Positions 37,405 through 46,400 of a stretch of DNA of 64,000 nucleotides are shown here, piece by piece. The notes below the pieces were generated by a model. That model saw only the letters and a program-made list of their open reading frames with translations. It ran no database searches and was not told where the DNA came from. A program made the translations under genes and the position numbers. The stretch is from assembly GCF_003449015.1 (NCBI RefSeq), contig NZ_QRGD01000004.1, positions 124,001 through 188,000 of the forward strand, read 5' to 3'. Origin of the DNA: Aureibaculum luteum (GTDB lineage Bacteria > Bacteroidota > Bacteroidia > Flavobacteriales > Flavobacteriaceae). Every line of letters begins with the position of its first letter. The first letter of the stretch is position 1.

Positions 37405-37451
37405 TTTATATTTATTTTTATAAATATTTATTAATATTGTATAGATCTAAT
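37405..37451 (+). promoter_or_regulatory. PUL promoter P4 (unit D)
   Basis: Element TGATTCATAGTTTATA (37405-37420), 21 bp, then -7 box TAATATTGTA (37442-37451), then 25 bp to the GH97 start. The element and 21-bp spacing match P1-P3. A clear second copy 21 bp upstream is not visible. An alternative reading as a plain Bacteroidota promoter exists (TTG 37395-37397, 19 bp, TATATTTA 37417-37424). Confidence 0.6.
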
Positions 37452-37476
37452 CTAATGAATTCATCACATAAGCACT

Positions 37477-39396
37477 ATGAAGAGTAATTCAAGTAATATT
37501 ATATGTTTACTTCTTTTTGTATTTTTTACATCACTATCATTTTGCAGTAATACAGACACCATTGTTAAAAAATTATATTCACCGGATGGAAATCTAATTA
37601 TCAATATTGATAATAATGAGAATAATGAGAATAAATTAACATATTCACTAAAAGTGAATGGACAAACATTAATTTCAAAATCTTCAATTTCATTATTTCA
37701 AAATTCTAATGTAGAAATTTTAAAAACAGAACAAGTAAAAGTAAATACAACTTGGACGCCAGTTTGGGGACAGTTTAGTGAAATTCAAAATTATTATAAT
37801 GAACTAAAAGTAACCCTACTTCATAATAAAACACCCTATAAACTATATATAAGAGCCTATAATAATGGTGCTGCTTTTCGCTATGAAATTGATCAAATTT
37901 CAAAAAACTCAAAACCAATTTTTAGCATTGAATATAGCTTACCTAAAGATAGCAAATTATATACACCTGCACGGGAAGGGAAACCTAAAGGCCCTTTATC
38001 TATGCAAACTTTATTTGATGCTTTAGTAAAACAAAAATTAGTAATGCCTATTCTTATTGAAAATACAGAAAAGCCATTTATGGCGTTGTTAGAATCAGAT
38101 TTGGCTAGTGCTCCAGGCTTTGAGGTAATCGATTTTAATTTTGACAAGAAAAGGAATAAATTAATAGCTAAGAATGAATATAATTTAAAAAGCAACAGTT
38201 TAATAACACCTTGGAGACTGATTCTGTTTGAAAAAAATATTGGAGATCTTGTTACTAATACGGTACCTCTTAATGTTGCGGCCCCAAATAAAATTTCGGA
38301 TCCTTCTTGGATAAAACCAGGTAAAACCCTGTGGGACTGGAGAGTGCATGGATATAATACTGAAGATGGATTTACCTATGGCATTAACAATGAAAGTTAC
38401 TATCGTTTTATTGATTTTGCAGCAAAAAATGACATTGAATATTTTCTAATTGATGATTCTTGGTATACTGATGTAAAAAAAGGGCATATAGAAATGTCAG
38501 AAAAATTAGATTTACAAAAAGTTTCAGATTATGCAAAGAATAAAGGTGTTTCATTAATTTTATATTACGATAGGCATAAAGGTGTATATGGAGATAAAAA
38601 ACTCTTTTCTTATTATAGCTCTTTAGGGATGAGTGGCGTTAAATATGGTTTTATGGGTAGAAATGTTTCCTTTTCAAAGGAAGCCATAAGACTTAGTGCG
38701 GAAAGCAAATTATTAATTGATTTTCATGATAATCCCGTTCCATTTACTGGAATGACAAGAACTTACCCCAATGCAATTGCTAGAGAGTATTGTCATGCAC
38801 AGCAAGATTCAAGACGAGCTTTTACACCGGAAGCATTTATTAGAATGGCACTTATTAATGCTATTCAAGGACCATTAGACATGAATAATGGTATATTTGA
38901 TATTACTGGAGTTAATGATGGTAATCGAGAAAAAGGGCCGAAAAAGTTAAATTCTTTAATTACTACGGTTACTGCTGAAGCTGCCAGAACATTAATTATC
39001 TTTAGTGGTTTAATCTGTTTACCTGATGCTCCTGAAGCATATGCCGCTAAGTTAGATTTATTCGAATTTTTACAAAAAATGCCCGTTGGTAAATGGGACG
39101 AAAGTAAAGTATTACATGCTAAAATGGATGAATATATCTCCACCGCCAGAAGACATGGTGATGAATGGTTTATAGGCTCTGTTCATAGTAAAGGCGGAAA
39201 CTTAGCTATCAGTTTAGATTTTCTAAAAGAAGAGCTAAACTATAAAATTACTTATTATGAAGATACTGAAGAAACAGATAGTAGCACAAACCCTGAAGCT
39301 TATCAAATACGAAAAGAAACAGTAAAAAAAGGAGATGTAATAAGTGCTCAAATGGTAAAAGGAGGTGGACATTGTATGTGGATAAGACCAGAATAA
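37477..39396 (+). CDS. GH97 glycosidase (divergent member)
   Basis: A 639-residue secreted GH97 enzyme. Signal peptide to about residue 23. N-terminal sandwich (LYSPDGNLIINIDN onward), barrel with YFLIDDSWYTD, MSGVKYGFMGRN, LLIDFHDNPVPFTGMTRTYPN, and a C-terminal sandwich with RRHGDEWFIGSVHSKGG. Gly in KYGFM sits where retaining GH97 members carry their Asp nucleophile (family knowledge from memory), as in the other GH97 of this locus. The sequence HDNPVPFTG differs from the usual HxxxxPTG, and the segment after it has no GDE, so its specificity may be distinct. First gene of unit D, oppositely oriented to GH29 with a 287-bp shared control region. Confidence 0.88.
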   Translation: MKSNSSNIICLLLFVFFTSLSFCSNTDTIVKKLYSPDGNLIINIDNNENNENKLTYSLKVNGQTLISKSSISLFQNSNVEILKTEQVKVNTTWTPVWGQFSEIQNYYNELKVTLLHNKTPYKLYIRAYNNGAAFRYEIDQISKNSKPIFSIEYSLPKDSKLYTPAREGKPKGPLSMQTLFDALVKQKLVMPILIENTEKPFMALLESDLASAPGFEVIDFNFDKKRNKLIAKNEYNLKSNSLITPWRLILFEKNIGDLVTNTVPLNVAAPNKISDPSWIKPGKTLWDWRVHGYNTEDGFTYGINNESYYRFIDFAAKNDIEYFLIDDSWYTDVKKGHIEMSEKLDLQKVSDYAKNKGVSLILYYDRHKGVYGDKKLFSYYSSLGMSGVKYGFMGRNVSFSKEAIRLSAESKLLIDFHDNPVPFTGMTRTYPNAIAREYCHAQQDSRRAFTPEAFIRMALINAIQGPLDMNNGIFDITGVNDGNREKGPKKLNSLITTVTAEAARTLIIFSGLICLPDAPEAYAAKLDLFEFLQKMPVGKWDESKVLHAKMDEYISTARRHGDEWFIGSVHSKGGNLAISLDFLKEELNYKITYYEDTEETDSSTNPEAYQIRKETVKKGDVISAQMVKGGGHCMWIRPE

Positions 39397-39459
39397 TATT
39401 TATCCTAGCATTGTTAATCAGTAAATACAAAATAGGAAATCTTTTAAGAATCAAAATAC

Positions 39460-40332
39460 ATGAAAATTAAAAATTTAATCAATCTATTAATAGTTTTTAT
39501 TTTTACAATTCAAAATATTTCTTCTCAAGATATAGAGCCAGATAAAAAAGTTTTTTTTAAAGAAGTAAATGGAGATAGTCTTTATTTGCATTTATTTCAA
39601 CCTAAAATTTCCAAAAAACCAACAGCAGCTATTGTATTCTTTTTTGGTGGTGGTTGGACAAGTGGAACTCCCAAACAATTTTATCAACAATCTAAATATC
39701 TAGCTTCAAGAGGTATTTTAGCCATATCAGCAGAATACAGAGTTAAAAACGTTCACGGAACCTCTCCTTTTGAAAGTGTAGAAGATGCGAAATCGGCAAT
39801 TAGATGGGTTCGCTTACATGCGAAAGAATTACATGTTGACCCTAATAAAATTGTGGCTTCTGGCGGCTCTGCTGGTGGACATATTGCTATCTGTACTGCA
39901 CTAATTAATGGACTTGAAAACAAAAATGAAGATTTAACAATAAGCTCCGTGCCCAATGCAGTGATTGGTTACAATCCTGTTCTTGACACTACTGTGAAAG
40001 GTTATGGAGCTAAAAAAGTTGCAGGTCGTGAAACTGAAATATCACCATGTCATCAAGTAAAAAAGAAACTGCCCCCCATGTTATTATTTCATGGAAATAA
40101 AGATAAAACGGTACCTTATGAAAACGTGACACGTTTTACTTCACTAATGAAAGAAGCCAGAAATAAATGTAAACTGATAACAGTTAATGGTGTTGGACAT
40201 GGCTTTTTTAATGGTCGTTTTTTTAGAAAAGGCAGTAGTGATAAATATTTCAATTTAACCATGTATGATACAGACCTGTTTTTGAGAAAATTAAGATTTA
40301 TAAAAGGGAAGCCGACTATTAAATACAATTAA
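39460..40332 (+). CDS. Secreted alpha/beta-hydrolase esterase (BD-FAE type)
   Basis: A 290-residue secreted esterase. Signal peptide ends near NISSQ. Motifs: FFFGGGWTSGTP (oxyanion hole, lacking the usual His before the glycines), ASGGSAGGHIAIC (nucleophile serine), LLFHGNKDKTVPYEN (aspartate), VNGVGHGFFNG (histidine). The pattern fits acetyl/feruloyl esterases of the BD-FAE group. The replacement of HGGG by FGGG is a mild oddity. It lies 63 bp after GH97 in unit D, upstream of two sulfatases. A related esterase is at 7632-8591. Confidence 0.85.
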   Translation: MKIKNLINLLIVFIFTIQNISSQDIEPDKKVFFKEVNGDSLYLHLFQPKISKKPTAAIVFFFGGGWTSGTPKQFYQQSKYLASRGILAISAEYRVKNVHGTSPFESVEDAKSAIRWVRLHAKELHVDPNKIVASGGSAGGHIAICTALINGLENKNEDLTISSVPNAVIGYNPVLDTTVKGYGAKKVAGRETEISPCHQVKKKLPPMLLFHGNKDKTVPYENVTRFTSLMKEARNKCKLITVNGVGHGFFNGRFFRKGSSDKYFNLTMYDTDLFLRKLRFIKGKPTIKYN

Positions 40333-40388
40333 GTATTTACATTACTAATAGCGTAATGATTTGAAACACTATTTAAAATAATACAACA

Positions 40389-41939
40389 ATGAAACCATTC
40401 AAAAAATCAATAAAGTACAATCAATTATTAATACTGTTAATCTTACTTTTTATAAGTCCATTTGATCTCTTTGTTATTGCTCAGAATAAACCCAATATCA
40501 TTTTTTTAATGACAGATGATCAACGCTGGGACAATATGGGTTGCTACGGAAAACCTGAATTTAACACACCAAATATTGATAAACTAGCAAGTAAAGGTGT
40601 CATTTTCGACAAAGCCTATTATGCGGTGGCCATCTGTATGCCGAGTCGTGTAACAATGATGACAGGCAGATACAACTCAAGCCATCAGGTGGGGTTTGTA
40701 GCACCAACTGACTATACTTTATCACAAACTGATTTTGCAAATGGATATCCGGCATTACTTAAGAATGCAGGATACCGTACTGGTTTTATTGGCAAGGTTG
40801 GTTTTACGGTCACGGAAGAAGCCACACGACCGAGTACACCAAAACAACATTACTATAAAGAACATATGGGTAATGTTTTTGATTTTTTTGCAGGAAGTGA
40901 GACCTCTGATAGAAAAGGTTTTGTTACTTGGCCCGAAGATGATTTAGAATTAAAGGAAATATATAAAGAAGGACGAGAAAATTCTGGGAGAACTTTAAGA
41001 ACAGGTGAAGCCATGTTACGTTTTTTAGAATCCCAACCAAAAGACCAACCTTTTTGTCTCTCTGTTAGTTTTTATGCTGTTAAGCATGATAATGATAGAG
41101 ATATGTATATGCCACATTTTGATCAATTTAAAGATGAAGATTTATCTGTACCTAAAAATTGGGTTGAGGGTGAAAATGAAAAACTACCATCCGTAGTTAA
41201 AGATAATGCTAGAGGAGTTCGTTTTCATAAACAACGGTCATCTACACCTGAACTTTACCAAAAATTGGTACGACGGTTTGCCACTCAAGGTTATAGTGTT
41301 GATGATCAAGTAGGACTTTTGGTTAAAAAATTGAAGGAAAAAGGCATGCTTAAAAATACTATAATTATATATACTAGTGATAATGGTCGTTTTCAAGGAT
41401 CACATGGTCTATTCGATAAATGTTTATTATATGAAGAATCAGTTAAAGCTCCGTTAATTGTCTATGACGGAAGAGTACCTGATACTAAACAAGGGTTTCG
41501 AGAAGATGCACTTATTTCATCTGTCGATATGGCTCCTACTATTCTATCATTTGCAGGTCTTGATGCCCCTAAAAGCATGCAAGGTAAAAACTTCGGTGGA
41601 ATCTTGAACAAAACACAAGATATGTCCAAATGGCGAGATGCCGTGTTTATGGAAGACCTTTTTCTAGAAAGTATGTTTCATTCTAGATATAAAGAAAATG
41701 TTGATGAAATCAATGAAAATCTAATTAAGAATAACAAATCTTACCGGAGTCATGGTGTTCGGACAGAGCGTTACAAATACTTTGTGTATTATGAACATTC
41801 TCCAATAATTGAAGAACTATATGATGTGGAAAACGATCCATTAGAGCAGCATAATTTAGTAAATAATCCAAAATATAATCTTACACTTAATAAGTTGCGA
41901 AAAAAGACAGAAGAATTATATCAGGAGGCAAAAAAGTAA
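40389..41939 (+). CDS. S1-family sulfatase
   Basis: A 516-residue secreted sulfatase. A hydrophobic leader (about residues 13-31) ends FVIAQ. Marks: NIIFLMTDDQRWDNMGCYG (metal site), the formylglycine signature C83-M-P-S-R (VAICMPSRVTMMTGRYN), FIGKVGF in place of the common GKWHL, VSFYAVKHDND, YTSDNGRFQGSHG, and the terminal EELYDVENDPLEQHNL. The GKVGF variant alters a usual Lys-Trp-His site and suggests an unusual substrate pocket. It is third in unit D, 56 bp after the esterase and 80 bp before the second sulfatase. Subfamily unknown. Confidence 0.94.
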   Translation: MKPFKKSIKYNQLLILLILLFISPFDLFVIAQNKPNIIFLMTDDQRWDNMGCYGKPEFNTPNIDKLASKGVIFDKAYYAVAICMPSRVTMMTGRYNSSHQVGFVAPTDYTLSQTDFANGYPALLKNAGYRTGFIGKVGFTVTEEATRPSTPKQHYYKEHMGNVFDFFAGSETSDRKGFVTWPEDDLELKEIYKEGRENSGRTLRTGEAMLRFLESQPKDQPFCLSVSFYAVKHDNDRDMYMPHFDQFKDEDLSVPKNWVEGENEKLPSVVKDNARGVRFHKQRSSTPELYQKLVRRFATQGYSVDDQVGLLVKKLKEKGMLKNTIIIYTSDNGRFQGSHGLFDKCLLYEESVKAPLIVYDGRVPDTKQGFREDALISSVDMAPTILSFAGLDAPKSMQGKNFGGILNKTQDMSKWRDAVFMEDLFLESMFHSRYKENVDEINENLIKNNKSYRSHGVRTERYKYFVYYEHSPIIEELYDVENDPLEQHNLVNNPKYNLTLNKLRKKTEELYQEAKK

Positions 41940-42019
41940 CTATAGATTCTTTTACTGTTCGATATCGTTAAAATACAAGCGTGCTTGGTTAAATTTGAAT
42001 TAAAAAAAGATTTGAATGA

Positions 42020-43417
42020 ATGAAAAATTTAAAAATAGCTATTAAAATATTTGTGTTGTTTATTATAATAGCATCCTTTAATACAACAGACAAAACAATC
42101 CTCAAGAAGGAAGAAAAGAAACCAAATATCGTTTTTATTGTAGTTGATGACCTTGGTTATTCTGATGTAGGCTATATGAATTATAAAGAAGAAATTCAAA
42201 CACCTAATATAGATAAGCTTGTTACAAATGGTATGGTATTTACAGATGCTTATGCAGCCGCTCCTGTGTGTTCTCCAACTCGTGCAAGCATTATGACTGG
42301 AAAATCACCCGCAGCCTTAAAACTTACGTGTCACATTCCAGGTATGGGTATGGAAAAATATTTAAAAAAGTTAAATAAAGGAAAAAAACTAAAAGAAGGC
42401 TATTTTATTGATCATTTACCACAAAAGGAGGTTACTATCGCAGAAGTTTTAAAGACTCAAGGATATTCCACAGGTTATATAGGAAAATGGCATTTGGGAG
42501 GCGATGGTTCTATGTACACCAACGATGGTATTGTAAACCCTGATTATCTGCCAAATAAGTATGGTTTTGATACCAACGTTGGTGGCAATGCATATGGACA
42601 ACCAGCGAGTTATTTTTCGCCATACAAAAATGGCACCCTAAAAGATGGACCTGTTGGAGAATATTTAACCGATAGATTAGGAGATGAAGCTATTTATTTT
42701 ATTGAAAAAAATAAAAATCAACCATTTTTTTTAAACTTCGCAACCTATACTGTACATACTCCGTTAGCCGCTCCTGTTGAAACTATGAATAAATACGATG
42801 GAAACAAATATTTTGCAATGATCGAAAAGCTAGATCAAAATGTTGGTAAGATAATGCAAAAGCTAAAAGCATTAGATCTATTGGAAAACACAATTATTAT
42901 TTTCTATTCCGACAATGGAGGTTTATGGGGAAACCTTCCCTTAAAAGGAAAAAAAGGAACTTTAAATGAAGGTGGAATACGCGTTCCTATGGTTGTGAAT
43001 TGGAAAGGAAAAATAAAGTTAGGTAGTTCTTGTAACACTCCAGTTACAAGTGTTGACCTCTACCCTACTTTGTTGCAATTAGCAGGCATTTCTACTAAAA
43101 ATTATACAGAATTAGAAGGGCAAAGTCTTTTGCCTTTATTATATGGTGAAAGTACATTTACTAAACGGTCTCTATATTGGCACTTTCCGCATCACAGAAA
43201 AGAAGGACTCTCTATGGGTGCTGCAATTAGAAATGGTAAATGGAAATATATTTATCAATTTGAAACACAAAAAGAATTTCTTTATAATCTAGAAGAAGAT
43301 ATTAGCGAACAGCATAATTTAGTAAGTAAATTTCCTCAACGAACAAAAGAATTATCAAAAGAGTTAAAACAATGGCAACATAACGTTAAGGCAGAAATGC
43401 CAGCTATAAACAATTAA
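42020..43417 (+). CDS. S1-family sulfatase (CSPTR type)
   Basis: A 465-residue secreted sulfatase: hydrophobic leader (residues 6-20), metal site NIVFIVVDDLGYSDVGYM, formylglycine signature C84-S-P-T-R (AAPVCSPTRASIMTGK; Thr replaces Ser, which is accepted in the motif), YIGKWHLGGDG, TVHTPLAAP, FYSDNGGLWG and the terminal EFLYNLEEDISEQHNL. Last gene of unit D; its stop lies 26 bp from the convergent stop of the two-component regulator. It resembles arylsulfatase A/N-acetylgalactosamine-sulfatase-type proteins in overall motif order, but the substrate cannot be fixed. Confidence 0.94.
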   Translation: MKNLKIAIKIFVLFIIIASFNTTDKTILKKEEKKPNIVFIVVDDLGYSDVGYMNYKEEIQTPNIDKLVTNGMVFTDAYAAAPVCSPTRASIMTGKSPAALKLTCHIPGMGMEKYLKKLNKGKKLKEGYFIDHLPQKEVTIAEVLKTQGYSTGYIGKWHLGGDGSMYTNDGIVNPDYLPNKYGFDTNVGGNAYGQPASYFSPYKNGTLKDGPVGEYLTDRLGDEAIYFIEKNKNQPFFLNFATYTVHTPLAAPVETMNKYDGNKYFAMIEKLDQNVGKIMQKLKALDLLENTIIIFYSDNGGLWGNLPLKGKKGTLNEGGIRVPMVVNWKGKIKLGSSCNTPVTSVDLYPTLLQLAGISTKNYTELEGQSLLPLLYGESTFTKRSLYWHFPHHRKEGLSMGAAIRNGKWKYIYQFETQKEFLYNLEEDISEQHNLVSKFPQRTKELSKELKQWQHNVKAEMPAINN

Positions 43418-43443
43418 AATTACAGTCATTCATTCTAAATAAT

Positions 43444-46400
43444 TTAAGTAACTGTTTTTTTATTCTTTTCATTCTGTTCAATATACTGGCTAGGAGTTAG
43501 TTTGAATAATTCGCGAAATGTCTTACTAAAATAAGCTGTAGAATTAAATCCTGACATATAGGTTACTTCCTTAATAGAATGACCATTTTTCAACAGTAAT
43601 TCAGAGGCATAACGTAAACGTATGGTCCTAATAAAATAACTAGGATTATTACCCGTTAGTGAGTTTATTTTTCTATAAAATTGAGAACGACCAATGCCCA
43701 TTTCTTTTAAAAGGTGATCTTGTTTAAAATCTAGATCACTAATGTTTGACAAAACAATTTTAGTGGCTTTATCTAAAAACGCTTCATCTAAATTATTAGT
43801 AGTTACTTCACTTGAAGGGAATATACCTCCAATTTCAGAAAATCGTTCTCGTAATCTGTTTTTTGCCAATAGCAAATTATCAATTCTTGACCTTAAAACA
43901 CTTATTACGAATGGTTTAGACAAGTAAGCATCGGCACCGTTATCATAACCTACTATTCTATCTTCCGCCAAGGTTCTCGCTGTTAATAAAATTATTGGTA
44001 TATGAGAGGTTTCTAAGTCCGTTTTTATCAATTTACACATTTCAAACCCATCCATTTTAGGCATCATAACATCACTAATCACAACGTCTGGATAGTACTT
44101 TTTAACCATTTTTAATCCTTCCTTACCATTAACCGCTTCTTTTATTGTGTATGAATCCTTTAAGTCATTTTTTAAATGGATTCTTAACTCTTTATTATCT
44201 TCAACTATAAGTAATACAGGTAAGTCTTTATTAACTTTAATACTCTTTTCATTTTTAGGATCTACTGATAAATTATCATTTGATATTATCATATTATATT
44301 CAACAGCCTTCATGGAATTAATTAGATATTCATTCTTTACATTTTCAACTTTTTTAGATTTAGAATTTACATCTAATGGCAATTTTACAATGAATTTACT
44401 TCCTTTTTTTCGTTTGCTATCTAAAGATATTTTTCCTCCATGCAGTTCAACCAATCCTTTAGTAAAATTAAGTCCAATTCCTGTTCCAGATTTTGTTTCA
44501 TCTACATTATAAAATCGAGAAAAAATACGATTCTGTTGTTCTTTGTCTAATCCTACACCAGTATCTTCAACTATTATCTCAATATATCTAGTTAATTTTT
44601 TACCTTTAAATAATGTGAAAGTAGATTTACTTTCCTTCTCCTTTGAGGTGTTAATTGTTACAGAAATACGCCCATCATTATTAGTAAATTTAATAGCGTT
44701 AGACACTAAATTTGTAATGATTTTTTCTACCTTGTCAAAATCAAAAAGACATTTTATACTTTTAGATGTACTTTCAAAAGTATAGTCAATCTCTTTCTTT
44801 TTAGCCAAATCTTTAAAAAGAGTAAAAATATCGTGGCTAAATTTTACAATATCCCCCTTTTCTAATTGTAATGGAGACATACCGGCATCCATTTTTCTAT
44901 AATCGAGTAATTGATCTACTAAATGCATTAGTCGTCTAGCACTACGTTGTATTGATGTAGCTGACCGTTTAGTAACTTCAGGGTCATTATTAAAGTTTGA
45001 TAAAATCTTATTTACCGGATTTAATATAAGTGTTAAAGGTGTTCTAAATTCATGTGACACATTTACAAAAAACTGAAGTTGTTTTTGGTCTAAATCATGT
45101 CGTTGAGCTTCTTGAATCTTTAGTGTGTAATAGTGTATGACAGCAAATAAAATAAGAGCTCCAATTATAAAATAAACGAAATAGGCCCACCAAGTTCTCC
45201 AAATTGGAGGGGCTATCACTATATTAATAAAGTCCATTTTAGCAGATTCCCAATCTCCTGTTATTGATGCTTTCACTTCGAAGGTATAATTACCTGATTC
45301 TAAATTTGAAAGATTAACAACTCTATTAGAACCTAAGTTTATAAACTCATTGTCAAGACCTTGCATTCTATAAGCATATTGTACTTGTTCTGAATTATCA
45401 AAATATAAAGCTACAAACTCAAATGAAATATAATTCTCATCATAGTTCAAATTCAAATCCTTAATTTTTGAAATCCCATTATTTAAAAGTACTCGCCCAT
45501 TTATAGAATCTCCTTCAACTACTATTTTATTATTCAACCTAAAGTTTGTTATTTGAGGCTGTAGCTCTACCAAACTCGGGGCTTTTATATCATTAGGCTG
45601 AAATATATTAAAACCATTTATTCCACCAATTATAATCCTGCCATTTTTAGTTTTCTCAATTGATTTACTTTGAAATTCAGGTCCTTGTAGTCCATCATGA
45701 GCATTAAAATTTTTAAACTGATGTGTTTGAGGATTAAATAAAGACAAACCACTTTTAGTTGTTATCCAAAGGTTATAATTATCATCCTCTTTTATACCAA
45801 CGACAAGATTATTAGGTAGCCCATTTTGAGAAGAATATGAATCCAATAGTTGTAAAGTGTTATCTAACTTAAATACACCATTGTCAGACCCTATCCAAAT
45901 ATTTCCATTATGATCTTCTGTAACATAATTTATTCCACCTCCTTCTAAACCTTTTTCTTTGATAAGTTTAAACCTTATATCTTTTGGAATATATTCATCT
46001 AATTTGTTTAAATCAACAACATTTAAGCCCAGAGCTGTACCGATAAACAAACGATTTTTAGAGTCAATGAAGGTGCAGATTACAGAATTGCTAACCAGAC
46101 CATTTTCTTTTGCAAATGTATTTTTATAATTAGAAAATTGTTCACTTAACGGATCATAAAGACTTAGACCTTCGGTTCTTAAACCAAACCAGATCCTGTT
46201 TTTATTGTCCTCTACCCCTGACCATACTGAACTTTGACCAATGGAGAGTGAATCTTTTACATTATGCAAAAACGTTTTAAATGTATTTGATTTTGGATTA
46301 AATTTATTAACACCTCCATCTAAAGTACATACCCAAATAAATCCGTCATGACTTTCAAATGTGTATAAAATTTTATTTGAACTAAGACCATTATTAAGAT

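Noticed and set aside
43418-43443. Shared terminator between unit D and the regulator gene
   Set aside because: Only about a 5-bp imperfect stem can be drawn around this 26-bp convergent gap; not convincing.
44147-44512. 121-codon open frame opposite the two-component regulator
   Set aside because: Antisense shadow of the receiver/kinase coding region with no features of its own.
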